This document shows, one piece after another, positions 57,440 through 64,000 of a stretch of 64,000 bases of DNA. Made by a program: the position numbers and the translations under genes. The notes under the pieces are model-generated. The model ran no database searches and was not told where the DNA came from. It saw only the letters and a list, made by a program, of their open reading frames with translations. Position 1 is the stretch's first letter. Every line of letters starts with the position of its first letter. Where the stretch lies: assembly GCA_902550555.1 (NCBI GenBank), contig CACCZR010000001.1, positions 22,191-86,190 on the forward strand, given 5' to 3'. The stretch comes from an uncultured SAR116 cluster alpha proteobacterium. Lineage in GTDB: Bacteria; Pseudomonadota; Alphaproteobacteria; Puniceispirillales; Marisalimonadaceae.

Positions 57440-59194
57440 TTATACCAGCGTTAATCCATCTGATGAAACTTTTTGATTCTTTTTATCTTCTTTATTTAAA
57501 ATCATTTCGTAATGAGCAGACCCAGAAGGAATCATCGGAAAACAATTTTCTTCTTTAGCGACACAAATATCTGCTAATACTGGACCTTTATATTCTAACA
57601 TTTCATCAATAACACCTTGCAACTCTCTCATGTTTTCGGCTCTAAGTCCCTTAATACCAAAACTGTCAGCTAGTTTTATAAAATCTGGTAGAGAGTCTGT
57701 ATAGCTTTCACTGTATCTAGATCCATGAATTAATTCTTGCCATTGTCTTACCATACCCATCCATTGATTATTAATAATAAATATCTTAATTGGTAATTTA
57801 TATTGTACAATTGTTGATAATTCTTGCATGTTCATCAAAAATGAAGCTTCCCCAGCAATATCTATAACTAAAGAATTAGGATTTGCTACTTGTACTCCAA
57901 TCGAGGCTGGTAAACCATAACCCATAGTTCCTAGTCCTCCTGATGTCATCCAATGATTAGGTTTCGAAAAACCAAAATATTGTGCTGCCCACATTTGATG
58001 CTGACCGACTTCGGTGGTAACAAAAGGTTCAAATGATTTTGTTTCTTTATATAATTTTTCTATAGCATATTGAGGTTTAATAACGACTTCATCAATTGAA
58101 TAAGCAAGCGATTTTTTTTCTTTCCATTTATTAATTTCTGACCACCATTTATTTAAAGAAAAAGTTTTTATCTTTCTTTTTTTAAGCTCATTATAAACTC
58201 CCTTTAGTACCTCTTTGACATCCCCAATTATAGGTAAATCAACTTGCACAATTTTATTTATTGAGGAAGGATCAATATCAATATGAATTTTTTTTGAATT
58301 TGGAGAAAACGCATCTAATCTCCCAGTAACTCTATCATCAAATCTAGCACCAACATTAACTAATAAATCACAATTGTGCATAGCTAGATTAGCTTCATAA
58401 GTTCCATGCATTCCCAACATTCCAAGAAAATTTTTATTGTCATGAGAAACAGCTCCTAATCCCATTAAGGTTAGTGTTACTGGGGCATTTAACAAATCTA
58501 TAATTTTATTTAAATATTGTGATGCCTCAGTTCCTGAGTTTATAATACCACCACCTCCATAAAAAATTGGTTTTTTTGAGATTAAAATTAAATCAACTAT
58601 TTTTTTTATTTCATTACTTTTGATAGGATACTTACTTATAATTTTTTTGTTTATAACTGAAGTTTTTTTCTCATACTTTACTTCAGAAAGTTGAATATCT
58701 TTGGGCAAATCAATCAAAACTGGGCCAGGCCTACCTGAACTTGCAATTTCAAAAGCTTCATGTACAACTTTGCATAAATCTTTTGGTTTTTTTACAAGAT
58801 AATTATGTTTAGTCGCTGGCCTAGAAATTCCTGTGGTATCTGCTTCTTGAAAAGCATCAGTTCCAATCAAATGAGTTGGAACTTGCCCAGTAATACAAAC
58901 TAATGGCACTGAATCCATTAAAGCATCAGTTAAACCTGTTATTGCATTTGTTGCGCCAGGACCAGAAGTAACTAAAACACATCCTACTTTTCCAGTAGAT
59001 CTCGCAAAACCTTCTGCAGCATGAACTGCAGCTTGCTCATGCCTTACAAGAATATGTTTTATTCGATTATTTTTAAATATAGCGTCATATACTGGTAAAA
59101 CTGCACCGCCTGGATAACCAAATACAGTATCCACATCATTCTCAATAAGCGCTTTTATAAGTGCCTCTGCACCATTCATACTTTTATCTAACAT
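57440..59194 (-). CDS. ilvB: Acetolactate synthase large (catalytic) subunit
   Basis: This 584-residue TPP enzyme has [31 protein letters not shown], the catalytic-glutamate region [30 protein letters not shown], and the TPP motif [39 protein letters not shown]. It condenses pyruvate with pyruvate or 2-oxobutyrate. The start near 59194 follows a GGAG SD. No attenuator-like leader peptide is evident in the 61-base gap to miaA. Confidence 0.97.
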   Translation of the reverse strand: MLDKSMNGAEALIKALIENDVDTVFGYPGGAVLPVYDAIFKNNRIKHILVRHEQAAVHAAEGFARSTGKVGCVLVTSGPGATNAITGLTDALMDSVPLVCITGQVPTHLIGTDAFQEADTTGISRPATKHNYLVKKPKDLCKVVHEAFEIASSGRPGPVLIDLPKDIQLSEVKYEKKTSVINKKIISKYPIKSNEIKKIVDLILISKKPIFYGGGGIINSGTEASQYLNKIIDLLNAPVTLTLMGLGAVSHDNKNFLGMLGMHGTYEANLAMHNCDLLVNVGARFDDRVTGRLDAFSPNSKKIHIDIDPSSINKIVQVDLPIIGDVKEVLKGVYNELKKRKIKTFSLNKWWSEINKWKEKKSLAYSIDEVVIKPQYAIEKLYKETKSFEPFVTTEVGQHQMWAAQYFGFSKPNHWMTSGGLGTMGYGLPASIGVQVANPNSLVIDIAGEASFLMNMQELSTIVQYKLPIKIFIINNQWMGMVRQWQELIHGSRYSESYTDSLPDFIKLADSFGIKGLRAENMRELQGVIDEMLEYKGPVLADICVAKEENCFPMIPSGSAHYEMILNKEDKKNQKVSSDGLTLV

Positions 59195-59255
59195 ATTTAT
59201 CTCCGATATTTAATAACTTTGTTTATTAATTTGGTCAATATATTATTGATTAACA

Positions 59256-60170
59256 TCAAATACTTAAAATTAGATTTGGATTGAAATTATGTCTAAACCA
59301 AGTTAATTGTCTTTTTATATATCTTCTAGTATCACGTTTACTTAGTAAAATCGCATCCTCAAGAGTAATTTCTTTTTCTAAGTATTTAAGAATCCAATTA
59401 ACACCTAAACATTTAAACCCAGGTAAAGATCTATCAAAATTTTTATCTTTTAAAAATTTTACTTCTGCAATAGCACCTTTATTAATAAATTCTTCAAATC
59501 TATTTTCACAATTTTGATAATTTTTTTCTCTATCTTGCTCCAACAATATTGAAAAAAAAGTTTTATATATTTTACTTATACTAGAACTTTTATACCATTG
59601 TGAAATAGCTTTACCAGTTTGCAAATAGACTGAATAAGCCCGAATTAATCTTTGTTTATCTATATTTTTTTCTATGAACTCTTCATCTACTTCTTTCACT
59701 AATTTTCTGAATTCTAAAAGTCCAATTTTCTCAAAAAGTTTTGAACATTCTTCCAAAACGTCATTATCAACCTTCGGTATTTTTGAAATACCATTTATTG
59801 CTGATTTTATGTACAAACCAGTACCCCCAACAATAATTGGAATTTTATTTTTATTGAAAATTACATCTAGTTTTTCTTCAACTAGTTCTAACCAATCCAT
59901 TACAGAAAATTTTTGGCAAATTGACTTTATGCCATATAACTCGTGAGAAATAATTTTTTTATCTCTATCACTTGGCTGAGATGAAATGATTTTAAGCTCT
60001 TTATATATTTGCATTGAATCTGCATTAATTATAACCCCATTTATGTTTTTAGCTAAAGATATAGCTAAGTTTGACTTACCAATTCCTGTTGGACCTGAAA
60101 TTACTATAATTGGAGTTTCATCAAAATTTAAATCTAAAATTTTACTTTCTATTAGTTGAATTATGGACAT
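59256..60170 (-). CDS. miaA: tRNA dimethylallyltransferase
   Basis: This 304-residue protein has the P-loop VISGPTGIGKSNLAISLA, NADSMQIYKELKI, VGGTGLYIKSAINGI, and SKRDTRRYIKRQLTWFRH near the C-terminus. MiaA adds a dimethylallyl group to A37 of tRNAs that read U-initial codons. The N-terminus has an 18-residue extension before the P-loop region. It is divergent from serB. Confidence 0.95.
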   Translation of the reverse strand: MSIIQLIESKILDLNFDETPIIVISGPTGIGKSNLAISLAKNINGVIINADSMQIYKELKIISSQPSDRDKKIISHELYGIKSICQKFSVMDWLELVEEKLDVIFNKNKIPIIVGGTGLYIKSAINGISKIPKVDNDVLEECSKLFEKIGLLEFRKLVKEVDEEFIEKNIDKQRLIRAYSVYLQTGKAISQWYKSSSISKIYKTFFSILLEQDREKNYQNCENRFEEFINKGAIAEVKFLKDKNFDRSLPGFKCLGVNWILKYLEKEITLEDAILLSKRDTRRYIKRQLTWFRHNFNPNLILSI

Positions 60171-60197
60171 ATCAAATATAATGTTTTAAAAATTGTA

Positions 60198-61091
60198 ATG
60201 ACTAATTATTTATTTATATCAAACTCATCAAATTTTAAAATTGATAACAATATTATTAATCAAATTAATTCTATTTTACATAATGAAAATATTCAATTTT
60301 CAAATAAAGAAATAAAAAAATATGAATTTTATGAATGGATCATAAAAGTAAATGTTATAGAAGAGTTTGTTAAAAAAAAAATTGAAAACTTTTTTATAAA
60401 TTTACCAATTGATGTAAATTTTTTGAAAATCTTATCCCCTCGCAAAAAGAAAGTTCTAATTTGTGATATGGATAGCACTATTATTAAAGAAGAAAGTCTA
60501 GATGAAATAGCCGAAGAAGCTGGAATTGGAGATGAAATAAAAAATATTACAAAAAAAGCAATGAAAGGTGAGTTAGACTTTAAAGACGCTCTTTTAAAGA
60601 GAATAAAATTATTAAATAATTATCCTTTAGAAAATATTTTTACATTAAATCCGAAAATTAGAATTAATGATGGAGCAAAAGAATTAGTAAGAAAAATGAA
60701 AAGCAAATCATGTATTACTGTATTAATCTCAGGTGGATTTTCTCCTTCCGTAAGCTACATAGCAAAAAAAATTGGGTTTGATTATTACCATTGCAATAAT
60801 TTTTTATATAAAAAAAATAATGGGAAGATTGTACTTAATGGATGTGTCCAAAATCCTATTTTGGATAAAAATTCAAAATTAGATATAACTAAATGTTATT
60901 TAAAAAATTTTAATTTGACACTTAATGATGTTGTTTCAATAGGTGATGGAGCAAATGATGTTAATTTAATAAAGCACTCAGGAATTGGAGTGTCGTATAA
61001 AGGTAAACGAGTATTAAATAAAGTAGCAAATGTTGTTTTTAATCATACAAATTTGAAAGGCATACTATATTTACAGGATTACAAAATTTAA
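60198..61091 (+). CDS. serB: Phosphoserine phosphatase
   Basis: This HAD phosphatase has the nucleophile motif KVLICDMDSTIIKEESLDEIAEEAG, TVLISGGFSPSVSYIAKKIGFDYY, and VVSIGDGANDVNLIKHSGIGVSYKGK. It makes L-serine from phosphoserine. The track start at 60156 lies inside miaA; the ATG at 60198 (MTNYLFISNS) gives 297 residues and is more likely. The N-terminal region of about 90 residues is divergent, standing where other SerB proteins carry an ACT-like domain. Confidence 0.93.
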   Translation: MTNYLFISNSSNFKIDNNIINQINSILHNENIQFSNKEIKKYEFYEWIIKVNVIEEFVKKKIENFFINLPIDVNFLKILSPRKKKVLICDMDSTIIKEESLDEIAEEAGIGDEIKNITKKAMKGELDFKDALLKRIKLLNNYPLENIFTLNPKIRINDGAKELVRKMKSKSCITVLISGGFSPSVSYIAKKIGFDYYHCNNFLYKKNNGKIVLNGCVQNPILDKNSKLDITKCYLKNFNLTLNDVVSIGDGANDVNLIKHSGIGVSYKGKRVLNKVANVVFNHTNLKGILYLQDYKI

Positions 61092-61093
61092 TA

Positions 61094-62518
61094 TTAAAAT
61101 ATTTCAACAGCGACAAATCTATTATTACCTTCAAAATTAACAAGCATTAATAGTGCATTCCTCTTTTGCTTTTTTGCCTTTTCTATAGCATTAGAAATTA
61201 TACTTAAATCTGAAACCTCAGATTGGCCTACTCTAACTATAATCATTCCTTCCCTAAGACCGCTCTTAAAGGCCTTACTATTATTTTTAACATTAGAAAT
61301 TACAATTCCTTTAGTAAATTCTTTAATTTTATACTTTTTAATATCTTGATCATCTAACTGCTTAATTTCAAAACCAATCTTTGGAAATGATTTGGTTTGA
61401 CCTTTTCTTTGATTATTATTGATGAGGTTGTTATTTTCAGCCAACTCTAATTCACCTAACTTTACATTAAGAGTCTTTATCTTACCTTCTCTCCAAATTT
61501 CGACTTTAACTGACTTACCAACAGGTGTACCTGCGACAACTTTAGGTAATTCATTCATGTTTTTTATTTTAATGTTATTAAATTTTAAAATTATATCACC
61601 AGATTTAATTCCAGCGTTGTATGCTGGACCATTTTCAGTTGCTGATGATACCAACGCACCATGTGTATTTTTTAAACCTAAAGAATCAGCAATTTCTTTT
61701 GTGATTTGTTGGATTAAAACACCTAACCAACCTCGCTTTGTACGACCATATTTTCTAAGTTGATCTGAAACTTGTTTTGCTAAATTAGATGATACAGCAA
61801 AACCTATACCCACAGACCCTCCTGATTGAGAAAATATTGCTGTGTTTATACCTACAACATTTCCTTTCATATCAAATAATGGCCCACCTGAATTACCCCT
61901 ATTTATTGATGCGTCAGTTTGGATGTAATCATCATAAGAACCACCTATGTTTCTCCCTCTTGCAGATACAATTCCTGCTGTCACTGTTCCTCCAAAGCCA
62001 AAAGGATTTCCAATAGCCATTACCCAGTCACCCACTCTTAAATCATTAGAGTTGCCAAATTTGACAGCTTTTAAATTAGTATTTTTTGGATTGATTTTAA
62101 GTAATGCAACATCAGTTTTGGGATCTTTACCAACCACCTCAGCTTCAAAAGATTTGTCATCGTGAAGTATAACCATGATTTTTTCAGCATTTTCTATTAC
62201 GTGATTGTTAGTAATGATATAACCTTTACTATCAATAATAAAACCGGATCCAAGAGATTGTGCCCTTCTTTTACCTTGATTAGGCTCTTGAAATTGTTTG
62301 AAAAACTCTTCAAACGGTGACCCAGGAGGAAAAGCTGGTAGATTGTTTTTTCTATCTTCAATTATTGTTGTTGTCGAAATATTAACAACAGACGGACTTA
62401 ATGATTCGGCTAAATTAGCAAAACTCTCTGGAGCTTTTTTGGCATAACCACTTACACTTAAGGGTATAAAAAATATCAATGTGAGTAAAAAAAATTTTAA
62501 TTTATAATTTAAATACAT
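61094..62518 (-). CDS. degP: Periplasmic serine protease of the DegP/HtrA (Do) family
   Basis: This 474-residue protein has a signal peptide (LKFFLLTLIFFIPLSVSGYA), a trypsin-like domain with triad His106 (TNNHVIEN), Asp136 (KTDVALL) and Ser210 (NRGNSGGPLFD), a short Q-linker (FEEFFKQFQEPNQGKRR), and two PDZ domains (GWLGVLIQQIT and the C-terminal GMIIVRVGQSEV). It degrades or chaperones misfolded envelope proteins. It follows hflC by about 70 bases and is probably part of hflK-hflC-degP, a common alphaproteobacterial order. Confidence 0.95.
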   Translation of the reverse strand: MYLNYKLKFFLLTLIFFIPLSVSGYAKKAPESFANLAESLSPSVVNISTTTIIEDRKNNLPAFPPGSPFEEFFKQFQEPNQGKRRAQSLGSGFIIDSKGYIITNNHVIENAEKIMVILHDDKSFEAEVVGKDPKTDVALLKINPKNTNLKAVKFGNSNDLRVGDWVMAIGNPFGFGGTVTAGIVSARGRNIGGSYDDYIQTDASINRGNSGGPLFDMKGNVVGINTAIFSQSGGSVGIGFAVSSNLAKQVSDQLRKYGRTKRGWLGVLIQQITKEIADSLGLKNTHGALVSSATENGPAYNAGIKSGDIILKFNNIKIKNMNELPKVVAGTPVGKSVKVEIWREGKIKTLNVKLGELELAENNNLINNNQRKGQTKSFPKIGFEIKQLDDQDIKKYKIKEFTKGIVISNVKNNSKAFKSGLREGMIIVRVGQSEVSDLSIISNAIEKAKKQKRNALLMLVNFEGNNRFVAVEIF

Positions 62519-62588
62519 ATATTCCTCAGTTAAATAAGTATAATTTTAACAAGTTAAAAATGTCACAAATATGTTAAAAAAAAGAAAT

Positions 62589-63458
62589 TTAATTACCTTT
62601 TTTTTGTGAAAAGAAATCAAAAAACTCACTTTCTGGTGATAAAATCATTGTTGTATCTTTATCAACAAAAGTTTTTTCGTAAGCTAACATTGATCTATAG
62701 AATTTAAAAAACTTTGCATCTTTTCCAAAAGCATCTGCATATATTTTAATGGCTTTACCATCTCCATTACCTCTAATAGCTTCAGCTTTTCGTTTGGCTT
62801 CAGCAACTAAAATTGTTTTTTGTTTCTCTGCATCAGATCTTATCTTTTGAGCTTCTTCGGCTCCTTGAGCTCTGAATTCTTTAGCCTCTTGTTCTCTTTC
62901 TGATCTCATCCTGTTAAAAATATTTTGACTAGTAGCCTCAGGATAGTCAGCTCTCCTAATTCTTACATCAATAATCTGCATGCCAAGTCTTTTAACTATT
63001 TGATTAACTTCAGTACCAATATCATCAACAATTTTTTGTCTAGCATCTGATAGAATTGATACTAATTCTAATTTACCTAATACACGTCTCACAGAAGAAT
63101 CAATAATTGATTCTAATCTTTGTCTGGCTCCAGTTTCATTTCTAACTGTTTGGTAAAATAATAACGGGTCAATTATTTTAAACCTTGAATATGTATCTAC
63201 CTCTAACCTTTTTTGGTCTGACAAAATTACTTCTTCGGAATCACTTGAAACAAGAGATAAAACTCTTTTTTCAAAATAAGTTACATCTTGTATAAATGGT
63301 ATCTTAAAATTTAATCCTGGTTTATTTATAACTCTTTTTGGCTCTCCAAATTGAAGTACTATAGCTTGTTTAGTTTGGTCAACCGTGAAAAAAGAACTAT
63401 ATATAAAAAATAATGAAATAATTCCAAGAGTGTATGTTAAGATTTTAGTATTACTCAT
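62589..63458 (-). CDS. hflC: FtsH protease regulator HflC
   Basis: This 289-residue SPFH protein has an N-terminal membrane anchor (LTYTLGIISLFFIYSSFFTV), TKQAIVLQFGEPKRVINKPGLNFKIPFIQDVTYFEKRVL, a coiled-coil helix (EREQEAKEFRAQGAEEAQKIRSDAEKQK), and FFKFYRSMLAYEKTF. With HflK it cages FtsH in the inner membrane. The start overlaps the hflK stop as TAATG. Confidence 0.96.
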   Translation of the reverse strand: MSNTKILTYTLGIISLFFIYSSFFTVDQTKQAIVLQFGEPKRVINKPGLNFKIPFIQDVTYFEKRVLSLVSSDSEEVILSDQKRLEVDTYSRFKIIDPLLFYQTVRNETGARQRLESIIDSSVRRVLGKLELVSILSDARQKIVDDIGTEVNQIVKRLGMQIIDVRIRRADYPEATSQNIFNRMRSEREQEAKEFRAQGAEEAQKIRSDAEKQKTILVAEAKRKAEAIRGNGDGKAIKIYADAFGKDAKFFKFYRSMLAYEKTFVDKDTTMILSPESEFFDFFSQKKGN

Positions 63459-64000
63459 TATTTAGTTCCTTTACTTTGCAGTTTATCTATTGGCAAATAA
63501 GGTACAATGCCAGATGAACTTGATGATTTATCCATAATAATTTTATTAACATTTGATAAGACTTTTTCCATAGTTTCTAAATAAATCCTAGATCTCGTTA
63601 CATCAGGATCAACTTTGTAACTATTATAAATTGACATAAAGCGATCCGTATCACCTTTCGCTCTATTAACAACTTCACTTTCATAAGCTTGAGCTTCGTT
63701 AATCATTTGTGCAGCTTCACCTCGTGCTCTTGGCACAATATCATTCCTAAATGCTTGTGCTTCGTTTATAAGAGTATCTCTATCTTGTCTAGCTCTTTGA
63801 ACATCATTGAAAGCATCTATAACCTCTTGAGGTGGGTCGACAGAAAGTAACTGAACGTCTCTCACTTCAACACCTGCTTCATATAAATTTAAAAGATCTT
63901 GTAATAAAGATTTAGCTTTTAATTGTATATTTTGTCTTCCTTCAGTTAAGGCGGTCTGAATTTTAGTTTGACCAATTATATCTCTCATTATTGATTGAGC
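63458..64000 (-). CDS. hflK: FtsH protease regulator HflK, partial (N-terminus off the window)
   Basis: The frame is open through the right edge (AQSIMRDIIGQTKIQTALTEGRQNIQ), so the Met at 63988 in the track is internal, not the start. Visible parts are the end of the SPFH domain (VEVRDVQLLSVDPPQEVIDAFNDVQRARQDR) and the coiled coil with GEAAQMINEAQAYESEVVNRAKGD. The C-terminus YLPIDKLQSKGTK is complete. About 180 residues are present; the membrane anchor and N-terminal part lie beyond 64000. Confidence 0.95.
   Translation of the reverse strand, partial: AQSIMRDIIGQTKIQTALTEGRQNIQLKAKSLLQDLLNLYEAGVEVRDVQLLSVDPPQEVIDAFNDVQRARQDRDTLINEAQAFRNDIVPRARGEAAQMINEAQAYESEVVNRAKGDTDRFMSIYNSYKVDPDVTRSRIYLETMEKVLSNVNKIIMDKSSSSSGIVPYLPIDKLQSKGTK

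Noticed and set aside
60156-60197. Upstream start of serB at 60156
   Set aside because: It lies inside the miaA coding region and adds 14 residues unlike SerB; the ATG at 60198 is preferred.
61419-61763. 114-residue plus-strand ORF opposite degP
   Set aside because: It lies wholly antisense to the protease PDZ-coding region, with no SD and no recognisable motif.

Overview
The window is a strongly AT-rich (about 30% GC by eye), densely packed bacterial chromosome segment. Several features point to an alphaproteobacterium with a small, streamlined, probably marine genome of the SAR11-like kind. These are 5-aminolevulinate synthase (HemA, the Shemin route), a recA promoter carrying a GTTC-N7-GTTC SOS box of the alphaproteobacterial type, a DksA with a reduced zinc site, HspQ, an ATM1-type exporter beside a SUF operon, and very short or overlapping gene junctions. 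The lineage call is inference from gene content; no rRNA lies in the window.

Layout. 0-9.5 kb: msrB (cut by the left edge), a CDP-alcohol phosphatidyltransferase, a LysM protein, a LOG-family protein, an unrecognised 456-residue protein, an aminotransferase, alaS, recA and dksA. 9.6-14 kb: hemA-hemH (heme synthesis), tRNA-Gly(TCC), an EamA transporter with a signal-less solute-binding-like protein, and a PII protein. 14-18 kb: overlapping queuosine genes queA-tgt-queG, and kdsD. 18-26.3 kb: nadK, then sufB-C-D-S-T-A followed by an ATM1-type ABC exporter, a complete Fe-S assembly block. 26.3-36.6 kb: hspQ, rpmF, tRNA-Ala(TGC), a molybdopterin-binding protein, trhO, a GlcG/HbpS protein, cytochrome b561, then an alkA / cysQ-sua5 fusion / FAD dehydrogenase / lptD run.

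36.7-45.4 kb is an accessory region of small, mostly unrecognised genes ending exactly at the 3' end of glmS. Three same-orientation copies of the last codons and stop of glmS (at 41238, 43355 and the real one at 45416) divide it into two modules of about 2.1 kb. Each module starts, next to the glmS-like repeat, with a reading frame for a related small helix-turn-helix protein and then carries secreted or lipoprotein cargo. I read this as serial site-specific insertion at the glmS 3' end by an undescribed small element. A second novelty here is a compact RNA locus at 37348-37504: a 12-bp inverted repeat, an SD complementary to nearly the whole 16S tail, a 15-codon ORF, two mutually exclusive hairpins and a terminator.

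45.4-64 kb is core again: glmS and divergent glmU (UDP-GlcNAc), the cell-shape operon mreB-mreC-mreD-mrdA-rodA extended by an SbmA-like transporter and a glycosyltransferase-like protein, the branched-chain amino-acid operon ilvB-ilvH-ilvC, miaA, serB, and hflK-hflC-degP (hflK cut by the right edge). No CRISPR array, prophage or transposase was seen.
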